From: Campylobacter anatolicus
Lineage (GTDB): Bacteria; Campylobacterota; Campylobacteria; Campylobacterales; Campylobacteraceae
DNA: 64,000 bases
Direction: 5' to 3'
Assembly (NCBI RefSeq): GCF_018145655.1
Contig: NZ_JAGSSY010000003.1
Span: 124,001 to 188,000, forward strand
This document shows positions 45,165 through 55,782 of the stretch, piece by piece. The position numbers and the translations under genes were made by a program. Numbering within the stretch: position 1 is the first letter of the stretch; each line of letters opens with the position of its first letter. The notes under the pieces were generated by a model. It made no database searches, was not told where the DNA came from, and saw only the letters and a list, made by a program, of their open reading frames with translations.

Positions 45165-46829
45165 CTACTCGTAAGATTTATTTAAGATATTTGTTATCAT
45201 CTCTTTATCAATACTCTCATAGACATAAAGATATTCAGCGATCACGCTTATTTGCTCGTTTACACCCTTTAAAAAGCTCATCATTTCATTTTTTGCTTGT
45301 ACTAAAATTTGCTCCACATCGACTGGATTTGGGATAAACGAGTCGCCCATTGTATACTCAAAAACCATCTTTTGAGCTAACTCTTTAGCTCTGTTTAGAT
45401 CATCGCTTGAGTTTGAAAAGATATCACCTTGCTCAAGTTCGAGTATACACATACCAGCTAAAAATACCTTCACGCGTGAAATCATTTGCGTCTTAGACTC
45501 TATTTCACGCTCAACGCTTACAAAGCGATCCTCAACAAGTGAAATTTTATCAAATTTTACATCAAACCAATAGGCACAAAGTGCCTTTGCGGCTTGATAT
45601 TTTGCTTGTATCTTTCGCTCAACGTCTGAGTAGCTAAGTACTTTTTTCTTACCAAGCAAGACCTTATTTGACACATCTTCAAAATCGCTAAAATCAAGCA
45701 TATCACTTCCACGTCTTAGTGCATTAATAGCCGCTTCGTTAACAAGCGTGCTTAATGCTGCCCCTGAAAATCCAACACTCATCTTAGCTATATCATTTAC
45801 ATCAGCACTGCATTTTTTGTCGCTTAGATAGGTTTTTAGTATCGCTACTCTATCCTTAAAATCAGGCATAGAAAGAAATATCCGCCTATCAAAACGTCCA
45901 GAACGTAGCAATGCCTCATCTATCATCTCTATACGATTAGTGGCTGCGATAACTATAACACCTGAATTATCTTCAAAGCCATCCATCTCGGTCAGTAGTT
46001 GATTTAAAGTCGCCTCTCGCTCATCATTTCGTGCACCACCTCTACTTTTACCCACGGCGTCTATCTCATCAATAAAAATAATAGATGGAGCGTAAGCTTT
46101 TGCTTTTGAAAATAGCTCACGAACACGCTTTGCACCCACACCGACATAAATTTGAACAAAACTCGCACCATTTTGGTAAAAAAATGGCACATTCGCCTCC
46201 CCGGCAACCGCCTTTGCCACAAGTGTCTTGCCAACACCTGGAGGTCCTATCATCAGCACACCCTTTGGCATTTTTATACCAAAATTTCTATATTTTATAG
46301 GATTTTTTAGAAAATCAACTATCTCGCTAAGCTCTATCTTAACTTCATCTATTCCTGCAACATCTGTAAATCGCACATTTGATATAACTGGTGTGGCAAA
46401 TGAGCTAACTATACTCTCTAGATCAATGGCTGGATTTTTTTCGCTACTACCCTGCTCTCGTTTTTTAAATTTAATTACAAAAAACAAAAGTATGCCAAAC
46501 ATAAAAATTATAAAGATAAAGCTCATTATATCGCTTATAGCGGCATAACCTTGAGTGCGTTCAACTGGTATCTTTTTGATAAGTTCTTTCACATCTACAA
46601 CATCTTTTATTATTTTATAGCGATTATTTTGTGAGTAAAAGACGATCTCATCTTCATTTATTACCGCCTTTTGTAAAAAATTTCCATTTAAAAGTTGCTC
46701 ATACTCTGCATAGCTGATACTTTTTGGCTCTTTTGATAATGCAAAACCAACGACTAAAATCAATAAAACTGCTACAATAATTAAGATATTTCTCTTATCA
46801 AATTTAAATTTTCGCAAAATTACCTTCAT
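45165..46829 (-). CDS. FtsH-like AAA protein lacking the protease zinc site
   Basis: The 554-residue protein has two N-terminal membrane segments, then an FtsH-type AAA domain: Walker A GPPGVGKT, the pore loop [10 protein letters not shown], Walker [12 protein letters not shown] and the second region of homology [21 protein letters not shown]. Where FtsH has HExGH (residues 414-418 in E. coli) this protein has QAAKA at 412-416, so it should bind no zinc and cut no peptide bonds. It may unfold, chaperone or pair with active FtsH. ATG 46829 follows GAGG; it overlaps mtaB by 26 bases. Confidence 0.85.
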   Translation of the reverse strand: MKVILRKFKFDKRNILIIVAVLLILVVGFALSKEPKSISYAEYEQLLNGNFLQKAVINEDEIVFYSQNNRYKIIKDVVDVKELIKKIPVERTQGYAAISDIMSFIFIIFMFGILLFFVIKFKKREQGSSEKNPAIDLESIVSSFATPVISNVRFTDVAGIDEVKIELSEIVDFLKNPIKYRNFGIKMPKGVLMIGPPGVGKTLVAKAVAGEANVPFFYQNGASFVQIYVGVGAKRVRELFSKAKAYAPSIIFIDEIDAVGKSRGGARNDEREATLNQLLTEMDGFEDNSGVIVIAATNRIEMIDEALLRSGRFDRRIFLSMPDFKDRVAILKTYLSDKKCSADVNDIAKMSVGFSGAALSTLVNEAAINALRRGSDMLDFSDFEDVSNKVLLGKKKVLSYSDVERKIQAKYQAAKALCAYWFDVKFDKISLVEDRFVSVEREIESKTQMISRVKVFLAGMCILELEQGDIFSNSSDDLNRAKELAQKMVFEYTMGDSFIPNPVDVEQILVQAKNEMMSFLKGVNEQISVIAEYLYVYESIDKEMITNILNKSYE

Positions 46830-48045
46830 ATTTAACCTCATAATCACTTATCTTAAGCCACTCTTTGCTTATATTTTGGGCTGATTTTACCTTAAATTTA
46901 TTATAAAACTGATCAAATCCCTCGTAGTACTCACCTTGTTTTTGCTCCACTAAAATCTCTAGCTCAACTCTATTTTTCTCTCTAAATTTAAAGTTATTTT
47001 GTGAGACAATCTCTTTTATCTGATGCAATCTTGCTTTTGCTACATTACCGCTGACATCAGCTTTTAGTGTGGCTGAGTGAGTATTTTGACGTGGCGAGTA
47101 GACAAATGCATGTATATGCGTAAGTGGAAATTTTTTAAAATTTATTAATGCTTCCTCCCATATCTCGCTACTCTCACCCGGATGTCCCACGATAAAGTCG
47201 GTCCCAAGTGCAAAGCCCATCTGACTAAGCTCATTAAATAGCTCTATATCCTTATACGCCTCGTTTCGTCGCCTCATAATGCGTAACATCCGCTCACTTG
47301 TATGTTGAAGTGCGATATGTAGGTGTCGTTCTAGCCAACTCTCCTTTAAAATTTCACGAAAGCTCTCATCTATCTGGCTTGGCTCGATGCTACCAAGACG
47401 TATACGACGGATACCAGAGATAGCACCTAAATTTGCCACAAGTCGCCCAAGTGAGCTATTGCTATCCTTGCCATAGCTACCGATATTTGTGCCAGTTAGC
47501 ACAAGCTCGTTATAGCCATTACTGGCTAAAATTTTTGCTTCATTTATGATAGCATTCTCATTCATACTGCGAGCTTTGCCACGCACAGATGGGATTATGC
47601 AATAACTACAATTAAAATTACATCCCTCTTGAATTTTTATAAAAGCCTTTGTGTGATTTTCGTAGTTTGTAACGATATCCTTATCGATGCTATTTAAATT
47701 TCCAAGCTCAAAAAACCGCTCTTTTGAGTTTAAAAGCGTATTAATATTTGCCTTCTGGCTAGCTCCCAATACACCAAATATCCCACTTTTATTAAATAGC
47801 TCTCTGCCTTTACTGACTGCACCGCAACCAGTAAGCACAACCCTTGCACCACGCTTTTTTACACCGTTTATATACGCTCTGACCCCACTATCGGCAGAAT
47901 TTGTAACAGTGCAGGAATTTATTACGACTATGTCTGCACTCTCTTCATCATTTGTTATCTCATAATCTGTGATATAACGTTTCATAAGTTCGGTGTCGTA
48001 GATATTTGTGCGACAACCAAATGTTTTAAAAAATACTTTTTGCAC
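46804..48045 (-). CDS. mtaB: tRNA t6A37 methylthiotransferase MtaB
   Basis: A radical SAM enzyme that adds a methylthio group to t6A at position 37 of ANN-decoding tRNAs. The N-terminal UPF0004 domain contributes cysteines in FGCRTN, NSCTVT and TGCGA. The radical SAM cluster is CNFNCSYCIIP, and a TRAM-like C-terminal part follows. At 413 residues it fits MtaB better than MiaB. It overlaps the mscS start by one base and the FtsH-like gene by 26. Confidence 0.88.
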   Translation of the reverse strand: MQKVFFKTFGCRTNIYDTELMKRYITDYEITNDEESADIVVINSCTVTNSADSGVRAYINGVKKRGARVVLTGCGAVSKGRELFNKSGIFGVLGASQKANINTLLNSKERFFELGNLNSIDKDIVTNYENHTKAFIKIQEGCNFNCSYCIIPSVRGKARSMNENAIINEAKILASNGYNELVLTGTNIGSYGKDSNSSLGRLVANLGAISGIRRIRLGSIEPSQIDESFREILKESWLERHLHIALQHTSERMLRIMRRRNEAYKDIELFNELSQMGFALGTDFIVGHPGESSEIWEEALINFKKFPLTHIHAFVYSPRQNTHSATLKADVSGNVAKARLHQIKEIVSQNNFKFREKNRVELEILVEQKQGEYYEGFDQFYNKFKVKSAQNISKEWLKISDYEVKYEGNFAKI

Positions 48046-49625
48046 TAGTTACTACTCTCGCTTATCTCAATGTGTTCACTATGCTCTGCAGCATCACGCT
48101 TTTTGCTAAGATACATCGTCTGCGTTGGATAGGCTATCCTAATATCATCTTCGGCATTAAATGCATCTATAAGCTCTGCACTTATAGTGCTTCTAAGCAT
48201 TAGTGCTGCGTAAGAATTTGTCATATACCAGCTTGAGATATTGATACCATAAGGCTCAAAAAATGTAAAAATTCTAGGCTCAACATTTGGATTTTTTATA
48301 CTATATTGGCTTCGCATTTTATTCATCTGACGCTTTGCAATATCGGTGTAGCCTTTTGAGTATTTACGGATTATGTTTTTTGCTATATAGACTGCCTTTT
48401 TATGATTGCTATCAAAGCTTATAACAACATCTATGCCGTCCCATACGGTCTTCATACCATAGTGTGAGTAATTTGCAATAAGGTTAGTAAATATATAATT
48501 ATTTGGAACAAAAACTATTCGTCCTGCACGCCTGTTACTCTTATATGTTGTATAAGTAACATCTTCAAATATAGTCATTCTAAGCATTGATATATCTATA
48601 ACATCACCTACAAATTCAGAGCCATTATGCAGCACTCTGACGCGATCTCCGACATGTATCGATCCACCAAACATTATAACCATCCAGCCAAGTATACTCA
48701 TAAACATATCTTTCATAGCAATAGCTATACCAGCAGAGGCAAAGCCTAGTACGGTTATAACATAAGTTACATTTTCTATATATGCAAAAAGTAGTATCAA
48801 AATAATAATTGTTACATCTAAAAAATTTAAAAATTTATTAACTGTGTAGAATCGCTCGTTATCACTTATCGTTCGTTTTGCTATAAATTTGGCAAAAAAT
48901 GTCAATGCGATAGTTATAAGTATAATGATCGCGATAGTAAGCATACTAAAAAACTGCGACTTTATCTCTTCGGTTGTAATATTTATCGCTTCATCTGCTC
49001 GTTTTTCATAGACGTCAAATGTAGTAGTGGCTATCTGCTTTGCTCCATTAAAGTCGCTAATCTCTTGCCTAACATCATAAAGCGTCTCACGATTTTTTTC
49101 GGTTCCATTATTTTCGACTATACTAACTAGTAAAATTTCTTTATTTTCAAGTTTTAAAATAATAGAATCAAGCTCTGTAATATGACGCGAATACTCCTGT
49201 TTATCATTTTTTACTTGCTTTATATAAGAAAATCCAGAGATTAGTGCGATCGGATTTGTAATACGCGGTGGACTTGAAACTTCTGGGGCAACAAGCATAT
49301 TAGAAAATGGCGTGTTTTCATACTCTTGTAATAAATTTATCTGCTGTTTTAGTGTATCGATATGTCTTACTAGTTCGGAGCTTTTTGCTGATTTTTTATC
49401 CATTTTTTTAAACTCGGCTTGGGCATTTTCAAGCTCAAAAGCAAGTTTTTGATATGTATTGTAGTTTGCATAACGAGTTATCCAGATGTTACCTTTTAAC
49501 GACTCATCTATAGCTTCTATCTGTTTTTTTATATCGTTTATACTATCATTTAGTTGTGGTACACTTGCATTTTGTTCAGCATAAAGTGCAACAAATATAA
49601 CAAATAAAAATGCTAAAATTCTCAT
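48045..49625 (-). CDS. MscS-family mechanosensitive channel
   Basis: A 526-residue protein with a signal peptide ([16 protein letters not shown]), a coiled periplasmic region, four or so membrane segments between residues 215 and 325, and the MscS beta domain beginning [19 protein letters not shown]. It would release solutes under hypo-osmotic stress. The extended N-terminal domain puts it among the larger MscS homologues. It sits between aroB and mtaB with overlaps of 4 and 1 bases. Confidence 0.87.
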   Translation of the reverse strand: MRILAFLFVIFVALYAEQNASVPQLNDSINDIKKQIEAIDESLKGNIWITRYANYNTYQKLAFELENAQAEFKKMDKKSAKSSELVRHIDTLKQQINLLQEYENTPFSNMLVAPEVSSPPRITNPIALISGFSYIKQVKNDKQEYSRHITELDSIILKLENKEILLVSIVENNGTEKNRETLYDVRQEISDFNGAKQIATTTFDVYEKRADEAINITTEEIKSQFFSMLTIAIIILITIALTFFAKFIAKRTISDNERFYTVNKFLNFLDVTIIILILLFAYIENVTYVITVLGFASAGIAIAMKDMFMSILGWMVIMFGGSIHVGDRVRVLHNGSEFVGDVIDISMLRMTIFEDVTYTTYKSNRRAGRIVFVPNNYIFTNLIANYSHYGMKTVWDGIDVVISFDSNHKKAVYIAKNIIRKYSKGYTDIAKRQMNKMRSQYSIKNPNVEPRIFTFFEPYGINISSWYMTNSYAALMLRSTISAELIDAFNAEDDIRIAYPTQTMYLSKKRDAAEHSEHIEISESSN

Positions 49626-50662
49626 ACAAATTCTCTTAAAATTTTTATAACATCATATTTTTTAACATCATTTTTTATAATAGCATTACCTATGCCGTTT
49701 GGTAATATAAATTTTATCATTTTATTTTCGGTCTTTTTGTCTAAAAAAAATGCATCATAAAAGCCCTCTACATCATTGATACTATACGATGTTGGCAGAT
49801 TAAATTTATGTAACACTTTGCGAATTTGTTCACACTCATTTTGAACTAAAAGTCCTAAACGTAAGGCAAGTTCATTAGCCATATTTATACCTATAGCCAC
49901 TGCTTCACCGTGTAAATAAGTCTTATAATTTGTTTGCTGTTCTATCACGTGTGCAAATGTATGTCCATAGTTTAACAGTGCTCTTAAGCCACGCTCTCTT
50001 TCATCAAGCTCAACTACACGTGTTTTTATCTGCACCGCTTTGTATACAAGCTCGGCTAAATTTTTCTCATCTTTTAGCTCTATATTATCAAGCCACTCAA
50101 ACATATCTTTATCAAAGCAAATCGCCATTTTAATAGCCTCTGCCATACCTGCTGCAAACTCACGCTGCGAGAGAGTAAGCAAGAATTTACTCTCACAATA
50201 AACCGCCTTAGGTTGGTAAAATGAGCCGATTAAATTTTTACCAAATTTATTATTAACTCCAGTTTTACCACCAACACTAGCGTCCACCTGAGATAAAAGT
50301 GTAGTTGGGATATTTATAAATTTTATCCCACGTTCATAAATACTTGCTACAAATCCCACCATATCACTAATAACCCCGCCACCAAAAGCTATAAGAGTAT
50401 CGCTACGATCAAGCCTACTAACAAAAAGTTGCTCTAATATAAGCTCGATAGTAGATAAATTTTTATACTCTTCACCGTCAGGGACGCTAATGATAAAATA
50501 TTTATCACACTCAAGACAACTTAAAAGCGTCTTAAGGTGTAGACCTGCGACTTTTGGATTTGTTACGATCGCTACTTTACCTTTGAGTGTTAACCGCTTA
50601 AGTTCATTGATATAAACGTTATAACTTTGCTCTTTTTGCACTAAATTTAAATTTATTTGCAT
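49622..50662 (-). CDS. aroB: 3-dehydroquinate synthase
   Basis: AroB makes the six-membered ring of 3-dehydroquinate, the second step of the shikimate pathway, using NAD and zinc. Seen are PDGEEYKN, the NAD loop [33 protein letters not shown] and the zinc-site histidines in NYGHTFAH and [10 protein letters not shown] start at ATG 50662, which follows AAAGGTTAAAT; the frame is open to 50689. That gives 346 residues, the normal size. Confidence 0.95.
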   Translation of the reverse strand: MQINLNLVQKEQSYNVYINELKRLTLKGKVAIVTNPKVAGLHLKTLLSCLECDKYFIISVPDGEEYKNLSTIELILEQLFVSRLDRSDTLIAFGGGVISDMVGFVASIYERGIKFINIPTTLLSQVDASVGGKTGVNNKFGKNLIGSFYQPKAVYCESKFLLTLSQREFAAGMAEAIKMAICFDKDMFEWLDNIELKDEKNLAELVYKAVQIKTRVVELDERERGLRALLNYGHTFAHVIEQQTNYKTYLHGEAVAIGINMANELALRLGLLVQNECEQIRKVLHKFNLPTSYSINDVEGFYDAFFLDKKTENKMIKFILPNGIGNAIIKNDVKKYDVIKILREFV

Positions 50663-50712
50663 ATTTAACCTTTTAGACATTTTACCCAAAAACTCTCAAA
50701 TTTGGCTAAAAT

Positions 50713-52134
50713 TTAAATACTTACTGGCACAAAAAGCTGTGCATTTTTACTTAAACGTCTATAGAGTCTATTCATATCAGTGGATAAAAACGCAAATGCA
50801 TCAACTCTTATAAATTTTTCATCAAATATCACAAATTGCAAGAGATTTTTGCTATTTTTAAGTGTAATTAAAGGATTTTTCTCATTGCTACTTTCGATCA
50901 TTATGCATTTTGAAAAGAGATTACTAAGACTTTCAAAATGCTCACTTAGTGCATCTTTGTCGCCACTTGTATCAAAATGATAAAATTTAATATCCACATC
51001 AAGCTGTTTACAGCAGTCCATAATAACAGCACTTTGATTCTCTATCTCGTCGCCACCAGCACCCAAGATAACACCTTGTTTTATCTCTTCTATCTTAAGC
51101 ACACCAGTTTTTAATATAGGTAATTTTACATCATAAAATAGCCGTTTAAATTTGAAAAAATACTCATTGTCAGTTATCAAAAGCCCAACATCAAGCATAT
51201 TTATCTCAAATTTAACTTTAGAGTTATCCTTGGCAAAATAATCAAATAAAACAACGATATTTTTATCATTTATCATCTTTAATGTGTTTAAATTTTCACA
51301 TAAAGTTGGATTTAAGACCTTAAATATAAGTCGTCTATTTGTCAATTTTGAGTGAGTATATAAACTGTTTTCTATCAATCTTTTAACACGCTCTTTACTC
51401 ATTACACGCATATCGATAATTGTATATATGTTGTTGCCAAAGGGGCTAGGAAACTGACCTGGTTCACGTTTTATTGAGCGATAAACGTTTTGTAATATTT
51501 TTGGATCACCTACAATTAAGAGAGTGTCATTTGGATGTATCATAACACTTGGACTTGGCAGTATTATCTCATTTGTGCGATATATCAAAGCTATACGCCA
51601 CTTTTTTTGTTGGATTGAGTTAAGGTGACGATACATATATGCACTTCCTATGGGCACCTTTACCTCCATTATCTCACCCTCGCTAATGCCGATGTTATCA
51701 GCTAAAACTGGCACATCTGGGATATAGTTTATAAGCCTTGAAGCTACCAAATCCCTAGCATCAACGATTTTTAGATGTTTATCCGAACTTATTATAGTCT
51801 TTTGCTCGTCATCAAAATGCCAGATATTTGTAAAAACAATGTTAGTTTTTGTGCTTATTTTGCGTAAATTTAGATATACTTCAAACGCTTCATTTAAATT
51901 TTGCATAATGATACAAAACTGGCTAAAATAGCCATCTGCAACACTTTTTAACTTTGAAAGGCTTGTTGGATCAAAGTAGTGAAAGTTAAAATTTTCTAGA
52001 TTATCTTTATTATCAAATTTACCTTGATTTTGGCTTATTATCGTATAGTCGTGCTGTGCCGCCTTTGATTCAAAAAGCCTTTTTAAAAAGCTATCGGCAA
52101 ATATCCCATCTGCTACTATCAAAATTTTTTTCAT
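50713..52134 (-). CDS. TrkA-like protein with two RCK-type modules
   Basis: A 473-residue cytoplasmic protein of a family (COG3400 as I recall) with TrkA-N/RCK-like regions: an N-terminal Rossmann segment (KKILIVADGIFADSFL), a TrkA-C-like module near residues 160-230 (MEVKVPIGSAYMYRHL, HPNDTLLIVGDP), and a second nucleotide-binding-like half. Such modules gate potassium transport, but no channel gene is adjacent, so its partner is unknown. It heads the aroB-mscS-mtaB run and has a promoter at 52159-52164. Confidence 0.7.
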   Translation of the reverse strand: MKKILIVADGIFADSFLKRLFESKAAQHDYTIISQNQGKFDNKDNLENFNFHYFDPTSLSKLKSVADGYFSQFCIIMQNLNEAFEVYLNLRKISTKTNIVFTNIWHFDDEQKTIISSDKHLKIVDARDLVASRLINYIPDVPVLADNIGISEGEIMEVKVPIGSAYMYRHLNSIQQKKWRIALIYRTNEIILPSPSVMIHPNDTLLIVGDPKILQNVYRSIKREPGQFPSPFGNNIYTIIDMRVMSKERVKRLIENSLYTHSKLTNRRLIFKVLNPTLCENLNTLKMINDKNIVVLFDYFAKDNSKVKFEINMLDVGLLITDNEYFFKFKRLFYDVKLPILKTGVLKIEEIKQGVILGAGGDEIENQSAVIMDCCKQLDVDIKFYHFDTSGDKDALSEHFESLSNLFSKCIMIESSNEKNPLITLKNSKNLLQFVIFDEKFIRVDAFAFLSTDMNRLYRRLSKNAQLFVPVSI

Positions 52135-52158
52135 TATTGCTCCAAATTTAAAAGTTTG

Positions 52159-52164
52159 ATTATA
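52159..52164 (-). promoter_or_regulatory. extended -10 promoter for the TrkA-like to mog run
   Basis: On the minus strand the sequence TTTTGCTATAATC has a perfect TATAAT with an upstream TGn, 24 bases before the TrkA-like ATG. No other clear promoter is seen before mog, so this one may serve all genes down to fucT. Confidence 0.6.
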
Positions 52165-52184
52165 GCAAAATGAGATTAATTTAG

Positions 52185-52778
52185 CTAAATAATCTGTGCC
52201 AAAAGCTCGTCTATAGCTAAATTTGTTGCATTATTTATTGTATCAAATACCATTTTTGAACTTGGATCTGGACAAAAAAGCTCTTTGTTTATCATACCTG
52301 ATTTGATTGATTTTGACGCGTTAAATAGCTCATAAGCTAAACTAACTTCTGCTTTATCACCTCTTATTTGTAAAGATATGACGCTTACTTTTAAGCGAAG
52401 ATCCTCTGGGTTTGGTGCAAAAATAGGCTTTGCATGGCAGTTTGAGTAAGCCCCTTTAACCAAAGCTTTATATATCATCTCGCTTGGCAATGATACAAAT
52501 TTAGCATCTTTTAAATATCTTATCTGATTATTTTCAGCTACGACTAAAATTTGTCTAGTATCGACCATATCAAGGGCACTTACACTTTCGATATAGATAT
52601 TTTTGCGTGTTATGTCATATATCGCACACTCTTTTTTAGAATAGTAAATCTCATACATTGTTGCAGCTGGAACACCAAATTTAAGCGAACATCCAGAAAA
52701 TACTAATAATATAAAAGTTCCTAAAATAGCCAACTTAAAATAATTTTGCGTAAAATTATACATAAAATTTAATCTCAT
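52185..52778 (-). CDS. ABC-transport auxiliary lipoprotein of the Mla-like system
   Basis: A 197-residue lipoprotein: the signal peptide ends LVFSGC, giving a lipidated cysteine near residue 30. The rest resembles the ABC transport auxiliary family (PqiC-like), which works with MCE-domain proteins at the outer membrane. The ATG at 52778 has GGAG seven bases upstream and overlaps the MCE gene's stop by four bases; an inner ATG at 52763 is also possible. It is the last gene of the mlaE-mlaF-mlaD-like set. Confidence 0.75.
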   Translation of the reverse strand: MRLNFMYNFTQNYFKLAILGTFILLVFSGCSLKFGVPAATMYEIYYSKKECAIYDITRKNIYIESVSALDMVDTRQILVVAENNQIRYLKDAKFVSLPSEMIYKALVKGAYSNCHAKPIFAPNPEDLRLKVSVISLQIRGDKAEVSLAYELFNASKSIKSGMINKELFCPDPSSKMVFDTINNATNLAIDELLAQII

Positions 52779-53701
52779 TTCCTATCTCCATTTTCTTGTG
52801 TATCTTTAAAGAAAAATTCATACGGGCTCTCTTCTAACCTATAAAGTGCCCCTCTAAACTCACGTAACGTCTTTTGAAAATCATTTAAAAATCTACTAAA
52901 TTCAACAACAGCAGGGTTTAAAAGTGCTCTTAGATCATATTCGCCACCTGAGATCTTTAAAGCTAATAAATTTTGCATATTGTCAAAGTCTTGTGCCAAT
53001 TTATTAATTGAGCCTATAAATTTATTAGAATTTATAAGTAATGTATTTAGATTACTTATCAGCTCTTTTGTATCAGATTGGTTTAATTTAGTAGTGATAT
53101 CTCTTAAATTTTGTATCATTATATCTATATTTTCTGTCGCTTTAGGGTCACTGATATTTGCCGTAAAAACGTCAATATGTTCTAGTATTGACTGAAGCTT
53201 TGCGATATTTTTGTCTGAGAAAAAGTTATTAAGTTTATCTAGGCTTTGATCTATCTTTTCAGTTATATTTTTAGCATTACTACTGATTTTAGATAGTAAA
53301 TTTGCATCTAGTTTTATAATAGGACGTTCATTTTTATCAAAGTCTAGCATTCCTCGTGAGATATTTATAACCGCTACTCCGCTTATCACATTTAGCTCAA
53401 TACTTGCTAAACTATCTTTTTTTATCGGTAGATCATCGCGAATTTTCATAGTGATCTCTATAAGTGTTGTATCGCCATGCACAAAGTCTATCGCACTAAC
53501 ACTACCAGCCACAACGCCTATAAATTTAACTTGAGAATCAACTTTAACACCACTTGGAAGTTCGGCGGTTTGGATATAGTAATTTTTATATTCAACTTTT
53601 GAGTTTTCACCGCTTGTCATCCACCACAAAAATATCGCTAACGCACTCATACAAAATACAAAAAACATACCGACTATAGTATAAGAATTTCTATTTTCCA
53701 T
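52775..53701 (-). CDS. MCE-domain lipid transport protein (MlaD-like)
   Basis: A 308-residue protein with one N-terminal membrane helix (IVGMFFVFCMSALAIFLWW) and an MCE domain (AELPSGVKVDSQVKFIGVVAGSV), followed by a long helical region (about 150-300). Such proteins form hexameric tunnels carrying phospholipid between the membranes. It lies between the ATPase and the auxiliary lipoprotein genes, with only one base between its start and the upstream stop. Confidence 0.87.
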   Translation of the reverse strand: MENRNSYTIVGMFFVFCMSALAIFLWWMTSGENSKVEYKNYYIQTAELPSGVKVDSQVKFIGVVAGSVSAIDFVHGDTTLIEITMKIRDDLPIKKDSLASIELNVISGVAVINISRGMLDFDKNERPIIKLDANLLSKISSNAKNITEKIDQSLDKLNNFFSDKNIAKLQSILEHIDVFTANISDPKATENIDIMIQNLRDITTKLNQSDTKELISNLNTLLINSNKFIGSINKLAQDFDNMQNLLALKISGGEYDLRALLNPAVVEFSRFLNDFQKTLREFRGALYRLEESPYEFFFKDTQENGDRK

Positions 53702-54442
53702 CTATTTCTTCCTTGTTTTAAACAGCTCTTCAAGTGGATTATGCCCGAATTTTTCAAGCTCAGCTATCGTCCCTTCAAAGGCTATTTTTCTATTTTCTAT
53801 TATCAAAAATCGATCAAGTATATCAAATATACTATCAGCATCGTGAGTAACCATAACTACTGAAAGTCCGATGCTATCACGTAGATCTTTTACAAGTGCA
53901 TCCATCTGACGTGAGCTGACCGGATCAAGTCCGCTATTTGGCTCATCTAAAAATAGCACCTTTGGGCTAAGTACTAAGGCACGAGCTAGTGCTGCACGCT
54001 TTTTCATACCACCACTTAACTCACTAGGATACAAACTTGCCACCTCTTTTTTAAGCCCTACTTTTTGTATCCAAAACATCGATATCTCATCAATCTGACG
54101 CTTTGTAAATTTTGAATACTCACTTAGTAAAACACCAACATTATCAAGTATCGTCATCGCACTATACAAAGCACCAAATTGAAACATCGTTCCACTATAT
54201 AGCTTTATCTCTTTTTGTGTTTTTGTGTCGCTTTTCCAAATATTTTTGCCATCAAAAAATATATCGCCACTATCAGGAGCTTTAAGATACATCATCGTCT
54301 TCATAAGTGTTGTTTTGCCACTACCAGAGCCACCCAAAAAGCCATAAATTTCACCTTCATTTATGCTCCAGCTGACATTATCATGCATTATACGTTCGCC
54401 ATAACTAGTTGTAATATTTTCTCCGCGTATTATAACACTCAT
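53702..54442 (-). CDS. MlaF-like ABC ATPase (IamA)
   Basis: The ATPase of the Mla-type lipid transporter: Walker A GGSGSGKTT, signature LSGGMKKR, Walker B VLFLDEPNSGLDP. I start at the ATG ending at 54442, after GGATAAAATT, giving 246 residues; the frame extends to 54454. In C. jejuni the equivalent was named iamA, an invasion-associated marker; that name is from memory. It overlaps the permease gene by four bases. Confidence 0.87.
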   Translation of the reverse strand: MSVIIRGENITTSYGERIMHDNVSWSINEGEIYGFLGGSGSGKTTLMKTMMYLKAPDSGDIFFDGKNIWKSDTKTQKEIKLYSGTMFQFGALYSAMTILDNVGVLLSEYSKFTKRQIDEISMFWIQKVGLKKEVASLYPSELSGGMKKRAALARALVLSPKVLFLDEPNSGLDPVSSRQMDALVKDLRDSIGLSVVMVTHDADSIFDILDRFLIIENRKIAFEGTIAELEKFGHNPLEELFKTRKK

Positions 54443-55551
54443 AATTTTATCCACATAAACATTATCGCAAAAAATGCATCAAGTGCAATCACGCAAAAGA
54501 TCGAATCCACAACACTTTTTGTTGTCATCTCTCCAAGGCTTTGTGTACTCATAGCGACATTTGTTCCACGCATACACCCAATGATAGCAATAGCAATACC
54601 AAAAAATGGGGCTTTTATCATACCAACCGCAAAGTGTCTTAGCTCAACCATATCTTTAAAACGACTTAAATAGTCATTAAAGCTTATGTCAAGCAGACCA
54701 TTGCAGATTATCATTTGACCTAAGATACTAATAGAATCAGCGATAAATATAACAATCGGTAGCGATAGCACCATCGCGATGATACGCGGTAGGACCAGAA
54801 AGTTAAATGGCTCAAAGCCCATCGTCTTCATCGCGTCAATCTCTTCAGTAATCTTCATCGCACCGATCTGTGTTGTAAAGCTTGATGCTGATCGCCCAGC
54901 AACAACAATAGCGGCAATAAGAGGAGCTACTTCACGAAGCGTTAAGATCCCCATGATCTCAACGATAAATATACTCGCACCAAAATTTGCAAGCATAGAG
55001 CTACCAAGATAAGCTAAAACTATACCGATCAAAAAAGCGGTCAGAGATACGATAAATATGGCATTTACACCAGCATCTTTTATATAGTTGCTAAACTCTT
55101 TTAGCCGTAGATTTTGCGGGTTAAATAAAATTTTAAACGACTTGACAATAAACTCACCAAAAAATGCACTAAACTCAAGCAAATTTATCCCACCGCTACA
55201 AATTTTCTTACCAAGTCTAGCAAAAAAATTTAATTTATTTTGTGGTGGCATATAGGTAAAATCGATATGCTCATCATCAACAAGCTTAAACATAGCTTTG
55301 ATATTTTCATCATTTGCTATAAGTTCAAATTTTTTACCTACTAAGGCACGTTTTATGAGTATCAGTATCGAATAATCAACTCGCTTTAACTCACTCATAT
55401 CTATTCTTATACTTGTTTGGTCTTTAAATTTGTTTAGTTTGCTTAATGTATTTTGTACGATTTTGGCATCCTTATAGCTAATCTCTCCACTTAAAATCAA
55501 CTGTGCTGTGCCATTTTTTGAGTTAAAATTTATGCCTTTAGTATCAGACAA
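54439..55551 (-). CDS. MlaE-like permease with N-terminal STAS-like domain (IamB)
   Basis: The membrane part of the lipid transporter. Residues 1-100 form a STAS-like domain (SIRIDMSELKRVDYSILILIKRAL), fused to an MlaE permease with GASIFIVEIMGILTLREVAPLIAAIVVAGRS and EIDAMKTMGFEPFNFLVLPR. In E. coli the STAS protein MlaB is separate, so this is a natural fusion. The start is TTG at 55551 with AAGGAA seven bases upstream. A TATAGT -10-like element at 55583-55588 (minus strand) probably drives the set. Confidence 0.87.
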   Translation of the reverse strand: MSDTKGINFNSKNGTAQLILSGEISYKDAKIVQNTLSKLNKFKDQTSIRIDMSELKRVDYSILILIKRALVGKKFELIANDENIKAMFKLVDDEHIDFTYMPPQNKLNFFARLGKKICSGGINLLEFSAFFGEFIVKSFKILFNPQNLRLKEFSNYIKDAGVNAIFIVSLTAFLIGIVLAYLGSSMLANFGASIFIVEIMGILTLREVAPLIAAIVVAGRSASSFTTQIGAMKITEEIDAMKTMGFEPFNFLVLPRIIAMVLSLPIVIFIADSISILGQMIICNGLLDISFNDYLSRFKDMVELRHFAVGMIKAPFFGIAIAIIGCMRGTNVAMSTQSLGEMTTKSVVDSIFCVIALDAFFAIMFMWIKL

Positions 55552-55732
55552 ATATATTCCTTATTAAAAATTTACTTATGCTACTATAAAAATTTTAAAT
55601 TTAAGGTTAATTTATATGCTTTATTGGGCTTTAGCTCAATGTCGCTTTAAGCTACAATATATCAAAATTTAATAAAAAGTTTTAATGTGACAAAAACTAT
55701 AATGGCGTAAAAATTTAATAAAATAGCAGTTT

Positions 55733-55749
55733 TGGAACAATTATTGCTT
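55733..55749 (+). promoter_or_regulatory. sigma-54 promoter for the J-domain gene
   Basis: TGGAAC, five bases, TTGCTT is an almost ideal RpoN site: the GG and GC are 10 bases apart, as required for the -24/-12 pair. The start of transcription would fall near 55759, 24 bases before ATG 55783. RpoN drives middle flagellar genes in Campylobacter, so the gene may belong to that regulon. Confidence 0.7.
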
Positions 55750-55782
55750 AGATTTAAAGTTATAGTTAAAATGGAGAGTTCA

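Noticed and set aside
55623-55640. Hairpin ATTGGGC-TTTA-GCTCAAT as a terminator or operator
   Set aside because: Short, contains a G-U pair, has no U run and lies between two divergent promoters with no upstream gene to end; no support for a function.
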